Source of the DNA: an uncultured Oscillibacter sp.
GTDB lineage: Bacteria; Bacillota; Clostridia; Oscillospirales; Oscillospiraceae
Direction: 5' to 3'
Length of the DNA: 8,705 nt
NCBI GenBank assembly: GCA_902476875.1
Contig: CABSFC010000109.1
Span: 1 to 8,705, forward strand
Position numbers and translations under genes: made by a program
The notes under the pieces: generated by a model
Seen by the model: the letters and a program-made list of their open reading frames with translations, nothing else
The model's database searches: none
Told to the model about the DNA's origin: nothing
Part shown: one piece after another, positions 5,053 through 8,705 of the stretch
Layout of the letters: each line of letters begins with the position of its first letter
How positions within the stretch are numbered: the stretch's first letter is position 1

Positions 5053-6987
5053 CCAGACATCCGAGAACGCAAACGGGACATCAAGACCCGTGATAGAGTA
5101 GAAAAGAAAAAGAACAAGCGCAGGGCCGGGAAGCTCCTGGCCGGGCGGAAGCTCACCGCCAAATTTCGGGAGGAGCTGGCCCGGCAGGGCAAGGATCAGG
5201 AGACCCCGGAGGGCCTTGCCGCCGATGAGACCGCCCAGGCCGCCGGGGCAGCCTTTGAAAAGGTCCTGGGCACAGCCGGGACGGGGATCAAGCAAGTCCG
5301 AGCCATTCAGCGTGAGAAGCGCAGAAAGAAAGAGGCGGAAGCGCGGCGGCGCACAGAGCGTACCGCCGCACCCAACGGCAGTACCCCCAACTCTGATCCC
5401 CCATCGCCATCCGAAGCCAACGGTTCCTCTGGCCTTACGCCTCCCGCCCCTGGGGAGCGCATGAGACAGGTGGCAATCCGGGAGAAACGACCCCAGGCGG
5501 CAAGCCCTATTGACCGACAGGCCGGGCCGTCCACGGCGCGGCCCGGCCTCTCCCGTTCCGTCCAAAACAACTCTTCTCTCTCAAATCCATCTATCTATCC
5601 ATCTCTCCAGACGGCCCCCGCACAGCGCGGGGGCCGTCCGTTCTTCCGGGAACGGACACAGGCCGCAGGCACGGTCCCCAAGAAAAAGACCGCCCCGGCC
5701 ATCAAGACCCGGCAGAGTACGGCCCGGGCCGGAAAGAAAGCCACCGCTCCAGGCGGCAGGGCCTTGGCCCAGGCCCAGGAGCGCATGAAAAGCGCCGCCC
5801 AGCGCAGGCTGGCGGCGCAAACCAAGCAGACCGCAAGAACCGCCGCAGAGGTCTCCCGGAGACTGGCCGTGGCCGTTGCAAAGGCTGTGGCCGCCGTGGT
5901 CAGCGCCATCGCGGGACTGGCGAGTGGGGCCATTCTCCTGGCGGCCCTCTGCGTTGTCATTCTGGTGGCCGCTGTGGTGGCCTCACCCTTTGGTATCCTC
6001 TTCTCCGACCAGCACAGGGAGCCGGGAGCCGTCTCCCCCAATGCTGCCGTCGCACAGATCAATGTGGAGTATGCCGCCAAGCTGGAGGAACTGCAAACTG
6101 GGGATTACGACAGCATCCAGCTCCAGGGCCAGCCCCCGGACTGGAAACAGGTGCTTGCCGTCTTTGCCAGCAGGACCGCCGGAGTGGATGATGGAACCGA
6201 TGTCACTGTTCTGGACCCGGACCGGGTGGAGCGACTGCGGGCCGTCTTTTGGGATATGACTGTCATCTCCAGCGAGGTGGAAACCATAGACCACCCCGGC
6301 AGCGATGACAGCGATGGATGGACAGAGCGTATTCTGCACATCACTGTCAAGGCCAGGACCCCGGACGATATGCGGGTGTATTACCAGTTCAGCGGGTATC
6401 AGAATGAGGCTATGGATGAACTGCTGAAGGAACTGGACGCTCTGGGCGGCCTGCTGGGGGACCTCTCCATTATCCAGGTGGACGCCGTGGAGCTTCTGCA
6501 ATCGCTCCCAGAGGACTTATCCCCGGAGCGGAAGGCAGTCATTCATCACGCCCTGTCTCTGGTTGGCAAGGTCAATTACTTTTGGGGCGGCAAGTCGCTG
6601 GCCATTGGCTGGGACTCCCGCTGGGGAACCACCATGGAGGTCACGGCGGCGGGCAGCTCCACAACCGGCACCTTCCGCCCCTACGGCCTGGACTGCTCCG
6701 GGTACGCCGACTGGGTATTTTTCAACGCCAGCGGCGGGGACTACATCATAGGCCGTGGAGGCGGCGCGCACGCCCAGCACACCTACTGCACGGACATCTC
6801 CTGGGACGAGGCTCTGCCCGGCGATCTGGTATTCTATCCCGAGGATACCCATGTAGGCATTGTGGGCGGCAGGGATGAGGCGGGAAACCTGCTTATCATC
6901 CATTGTGCCAGTGGGGCCAACAATGTGGTCATTACCGGCCTGTCCGGCTTTACCTCTATCGGCAGGCCCCTCTATTTTGGAGACTGA
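5050..6987 (+). CDS. Membrane-anchored NlpC/P60 cell-wall hydrolase (CD1108-like)
   Basis: A protein of about 645 residues in the position usual for the peptidoglycan hydrolase of Clostridia conjugative elements, which opens the wall for the transfer channel. It begins IPDIRERKRDIKTRDRVEKK, a highly charged cytoplasmic part. A Pro/Ser-rich linker and an Ala/Arg/Lys-rich segment follow, then one hydrophobic anchor (about residues 273-318), an extracellular middle domain (NAAVAQINVEYAAKLEELQ, TSEVETIDHP-like region) and a C-terminal NlpC/P60 domain. Catalytic candidates are C549 in GLDCSGY, H601 in DTHVGIV and H618 in IIHCASG. The start at ATT 5050 is chosen from the Shine-Dalgarno position; starting at GTG 4993 adds 19 residues translated from the palindrome. 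The linker DNA (5519-5638) is unusual, with two strong hairpins around a C/T-rich tract. Confidence 0.88.
   Translation: MPDIRERKRDIKTRDRVEKKKNKRRAGKLLAGRKLTAKFREELARQGKDQETPEGLAADETAQAAGAAFEKVLGTAGTGIKQVRAIQREKRRKKEAEARRRTERTAAPNGSTPNSDPPSPSEANGSSGLTPPAPGERMRQVAIREKRPQAASPIDRQAGPSTARPGLSRSVQNNSSLSNPSIYPSLQTAPAQRGGRPFFRERTQAAGTVPKKKTAPAIKTRQSTARAGKKATAPGGRALAQAQERMKSAAQRRLAAQTKQTARTAAEVSRRLAVAVAKAVAAVVSAIAGLASGAILLAALCVVILVAAVVASPFGILFSDQHREPGAVSPNAAVAQINVEYAAKLEELQTGDYDSIQLQGQPPDWKQVLAVFASRTAGVDDGTDVTVLDPDRVERLRAVFWDMTVISSEVETIDHPGSDDSDGWTERILHITVKARTPDDMRVYYQFSGYQNEAMDELLKELDALGGLLGDLSIIQVDAVELLQSLPEDLSPERKAVIHHALSLVGKVNYFWGGKSLAIGWDSRWGTTMEVTAAGSSTTGTFRPYGLDCSGYADWVFFNASGGDYIIGRGGGAHAQHTYCTDISWDEALPGDLVFYPEDTHVGIVGGRDEAGNLLIIHCASGANNVVITGLSGFTSIGRPLYFGD
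5519..5549 (+). other. Strong hairpin inside the coding linker (first)
   Basis: A perfect 11-bp GC-only stem apart from its outer A-T pair: 5519-5529 with 5539-5549, loop 5530-5538. It lies within the low-complexity linker of the NlpC/P60 gene. It is followed by a C/T-rich stretch (about 5550-5608) low in G and repeating CCATCTAT-like units. Confidence 0.7.
5610..5638 (+). other. Strong hairpin inside the coding linker (second)
   Basis: A perfect 12-bp stem, 5610-5621 with 5627-5638, with a 5-base loop (ACAGC). It resembles an intrinsic terminator followed by TTCTTCC, yet sits in the middle of an open reading frame. It may slow or partly end transcription through the gene. Confidence 0.7.
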
Positions 6988-7015
6988 AAATAAATCGCAC
7001 GGTGCGATTTATTTT
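6987..7015 (+). repeat. Dispersed palindrome, copy 4 (terminator-like)
   Basis: Perfect 14-bp arms, 6987-7000 and 7002-7015, around G7001. It begins at the last base of the NlpC/P60 stop codon. The right arm runs into TTATTTTTT, so this copy fits an intrinsic terminator for the secretion operon. The following 76 bases before the next gene are AT-rich; they contain a TTGACA (7029-7034) without a matching -10 box. Confidence 0.9.
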
Positions 7016-7093
7016 TTGCCCATGAGACTTGACAGCACCGCGAAAATTTGCGTTTTTCAGCTATTTTGTTACCCTGTTTATGGGTGATAAGTG

Positions 7094-7945
7094 ATGTATT
7101 GGAAACCGTTGAAGCTGTTGAGCCTGGGAGCCGGGACACCCAGCACCGCTCTGGCCTTGATGTCCTGCGAGAACAAGATGTCCGGGCGGCTGGTCCATCC
7201 CCTGGTGCCCGTCTATGACTATATCCTGTTCTGCGACCTAAAGGCGGAGCCTGCCTGGGTGTACCGCCAGTTGGATTTTGTGAGATCAGTTTGTGTCCGG
7301 GCAAATATCCCGCTGATCGTGTTGGAGGCCAACCTGTATGGGTGCTATCTTCAAAACTTCGGCAGAAGCCGGGTTCCCTCTATCCCGTTCTGGACCGCTG
7401 GCCCAGACGGGGCGCAGGGCCGTATGCCCCGACAATGCACCTGCGACTGCAAGATCAAGGTCATGGAGCGGTATGCCCGCTATGAGCTACTGGGTTATCT
7501 CCCCTGGAAACGGACCAAGTCCTGGGACAAGCACGCCCATGAAATGCACATGGGCATCCTGTGGGAGGAGCGGAAGCGGGCAAAGCCCAGTAAACAGACC
7601 TTGTTCACCAATCGTTACCCGCTGGTAGAGATGGGCTGGAGCCGTGGGGACTGCTTTGCCTATAACAGGGAGAACTGGGGTCTGGACACTTGGGCAAGCG
7701 CCTGTTCGTTCTGTCCGTTCCACACCAACTTCTTTTACCAATACACAAAAGAGCATGACATCCCCAGTTATGACAAGGCCCGCCGGGTAGATACGCTGCT
7801 GGAACAGTATGAAGCCAACCCGCCCCTCATCAGCAGGCCCTATCTCTCCAAAAGCCGCAAACGCCTGTATGAGCTGACCCCAGAGGATTGCGCCGACGCC
7901 CAAACCTTCCTCTACTACGGACAAGAGGTTTGGAACGGCTTTTAA
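7094..7945 (+). CDS. PAPS-reductase/PP-loop family protein, role unknown
   Basis: A 283-residue protein with an N-terminal PP-loop-like motif, SLGAGTPST (residues 10-18), in the form found in a group of phage and actinobacterial adenine-nucleotide alpha-hydrolase-like proteins. Those normally read LSLGAGVQST. Other shared features are the downstream RQCT segment with a cysteine cluster (C115, C117, C119), and ACSFCPFHTN with C204 and C207, which could hold a metal or Fe-S cluster. The fold suggests ATP-dependent activation, as in sulfur transfer or nucleic-acid modification, but no substrate can be read from the sequence. ATG 7094 is preferred, 7 nt after GGGTG; GTG 7091 directly before it is an alternative. 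The gene is flanked on both sides by palindrome copies and looks like cargo rather than transfer machinery. Confidence 0.8.
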   Translation: MYWKPLKLLSLGAGTPSTALALMSCENKMSGRLVHPLVPVYDYILFCDLKAEPAWVYRQLDFVRSVCVRANIPLIVLEANLYGCYLQNFGRSRVPSIPFWTAGPDGAQGRMPRQCTCDCKIKVMERYARYELLGYLPWKRTKSWDKHAHEMHMGILWEERKRAKPSKQTLFTNRYPLVEMGWSRGDCFAYNRENWGLDTWASACSFCPFHTNFFYQYTKEHDIPSYDKARRVDTLLEQYEANPPLISRPYLSKSRKRLYELTPEDCADAQTFLYYGQEVWNGF

Positions 7946-7950
7946 CTAAA

Positions 7951-7977
7951 AAATAAATCGCACCGTGCGGGACATTT
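7951..7977 (+). repeat. Dispersed palindrome, copy 5 (decayed right arm)
   Basis: The left arm AAATAAATCGCAC (7951-7963) and central C7964 are intact. The right arm begins GTGCG and then reads GGACATTT in place of ATTTATTT. Length is unchanged and the next bases (CTTGCC) resemble those after copy 4 (TTTGCC), so it decayed by substitution rather than truncation. It keeps a 5-bp core (6 with a T-G pair) and an outer 4-bp stem. Confidence 0.8.
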
Positions 7978-7984
7978 CTTGCCG

Positions 7985-8015
7985 AAATAAATCGCACGGT
8001 GCGATTTATTTTTTT
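7985..8015 (+). repeat. Dispersed palindrome, copy 6 (terminator-like)
   Basis: Perfect 13-bp arms, 7985-7997 and 7999-8011, around G7998, followed by further T to 8015. This is the best terminator match in the family and probably ends the transcript of the PP-loop gene before the recombinase gene. Confidence 0.9.
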
Positions 8016-8043
8016 GCTTGCATGGGCGCAAGCAGTTTCGTTC

Positions 8044-8072
8044 CCGTGTAAACACTCCAGTTCGGGTAAAAT
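8044..8072 (+). promoter_or_regulatory. Possible promoter of the recombinase gene
   Basis: TAAAAT at 8067-8072 is a fair -10 box 32 nt before the recombinase ATG, but no good -35 hexamer lies 16-18 bp upstream. The sequence there includes GTGTAAACAC (8046-8055), an imperfect inverted repeat that could be an operator. The position right after a terminator-like palindrome favours a promoter in this gap. Confidence 0.3.
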
Positions 8073-8104
8073 AACCTCATACTTTGAAAATCGGAGGTTT
8101 TACC

Positions 8105-8705
8105 ATGAACGACCACAGATTGAATCCGGAGCAGATTACGGCCTATGGCCTCTATCTCCGCCGGGAGGAACACGCCCCCGGCACCATCGAAAAGTACCTG
8201 CGGGATGTACGGGCCTTTGCCGCCTGGACAGAAAACCGGCCTGTCACACAGGAGCTGGCAGCGGCATGGAAGGAACACCTGCTCGCCACGAGCCACAGCC
8301 CCGGCACCGTCAACTCCATGCTGGCCGCCCTCAACGGTCTGTTCCGCTTTCTCGGCTGGGACATCCGGATAAAGTTCCTGAAAATACAGCGAAAACTGTT
8401 CCGTGACCAGTCCAGGGAGCTGACGCGGGAGGAATACGATCTGCTGGTATCCACGGCCAGGGCCGATGGAAAAGAGCGCCTCGCCCTGCTGATGGAGGCC
8501 ATCTGCGCCACCGGGGTACGGGTGAGCGAGGTGCGCTACCTCACCGTGGAGGCGGCGAGAGCCGGACGGGCGGACATCTCCCTAAAGGGAAAGATACGCA
8601 CCATACTTTTGCCGGGTAAGCTGTGCCGCAAGCTGCTGAAATACGCCCGGAAAAACAAAATCGCCTCCGGTGAAATCTTCATCACCAGAAGCGGAAAGAG
8701 CATGA
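8105..8705 (+). CDS. Tyrosine recombinase/integrase, N-terminal part (cut by window edge)
   Basis: The first 200 residues of a tyrosine-type site-specific recombinase. Residues about 8-100 form the SAM-like core-binding domain (ITAYGLYLRREEHAPGTIEK, then SPGTVNSMLAALNGLFRFLG). The catalytic domain begins near LTREEYDLL, with the first catalytic arginine R139 in ATGVRVSEVRYL and the beta-strand lysine, probably K163, in LKGKIRT. The later H-x-x-R, H/W and nucleophilic tyrosine would lie beyond the window. Start ATG 8105 is supported by GGAGG at 8092-8096 with 8-nt spacing. Such enzymes integrate, excise or invert DNA; which applies here cannot be seen. It has the same strand as the secretion genes and lies after the terminator-like copy 6. 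Confidence 0.9.
   Translation, partial: MNDHRLNPEQITAYGLYLRREEHAPGTIEKYLRDVRAFAAWTENRPVTQELAAAWKEHLLATSHSPGTVNSMLAALNGLFRFLGWDIRIKFLKIQRKLFRDQSRELTREEYDLLVSTARADGKERLALLMEAICATGVRVSEVRYLTVEAARAGRADISLKGKIRTILLPGKLCRKLLKYARKNKIASGEIFITRSGKSM

Noticed and set aside
2293..7050. Shared 13-mer CCGCGAAAATTTG (minus strand near 2300, plus strand near 7039)
   Set aside because: A 13-base match is expected about once by chance in a window this size on both strands, and the flanks differ.
7029..7067. Promoter for the PP-loop gene based on TTGACA at 7029
   Set aside because: No acceptable -10 box lies 16-18 bp downstream; the nearest, TATTTT, is 27 bp away.
944..8015. CRISPR array
   Set aside because: The repeats are palindromic, kilobases apart and tied to gene ends; there are no regular spacers or cas genes.

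Overview
The window is a high-GC segment of a conjugative element, most likely an integrative and conjugative element (ICE) of a gut-type Clostridia host such as an Oscillospiraceae relative. The evidence is the set of Firmicutes-type type IV secretion genes in their usual order, the style of the coding sequence (about 60% GC with AT-rich gaps), and a tyrosine recombinase at the right edge. The family names used here (Maff2, CD1112-like VirB6, PrgI, VirB4, CD1108-like NlpC/P60 protein) come from recognising protein sequence; no database search was possible.

Layout, left to right. Positions 1-55 look like the 3' end of a group II intron: a complete domain VI with a bulged branch-point A. Homology to the VirD4/TraG coupling protein resumes at 56. 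The 3' exon of that gene (to 579) is followed by a Maff2-like VirB2 pilin candidate (594-929), a VirB6/TrbL-like channel protein (990-1832), a small membrane protein on the opposite strand (1923-2213) with its own promoter and terminator, a PrgI-like protein (2326-2670), the VirB4 ATPase (2654-4996), and a membrane-anchored NlpC/P60 peptidoglycan hydrolase (5050-6987). After the secretion genes come a PAPS-reductase/PP-loop family protein of unknown role (about 7094-7945) and the N-terminal 200 residues of a tyrosine recombinase (8105 to the edge).

Two patterns cut across the genes. First, a 27-33 bp near-perfect palindrome with arm AAATAAATCGCAC occurs six times, almost always just after a stop codon. 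Most of its substitutions are compensated or keep G-U pairing on the + strand, so it is probably selected as an RNA hairpin that punctuates the transcript. Second, at least three core secretion genes (virB6, prgI, the CD1108-like gene) have a strong Shine-Dalgarno sequence followed at normal spacing not by AUG, GUG or UUG but by AUU, AUC or AUA. VirB4 may be a fourth case. In two of these genes the repeat hairpin ends within a few bases of the Shine-Dalgarno sequence.

How they would work together: the coupling protein delivers the relaxosome to a pore made of VirB6, PrgI and VirB4, with the Maff2-like protein as a possible pilin and the NlpC/P60 protein opening the cell wall. The recombinase would act in integration, excision or inversion. 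No stretch longer than 300 bases lacks a gene.
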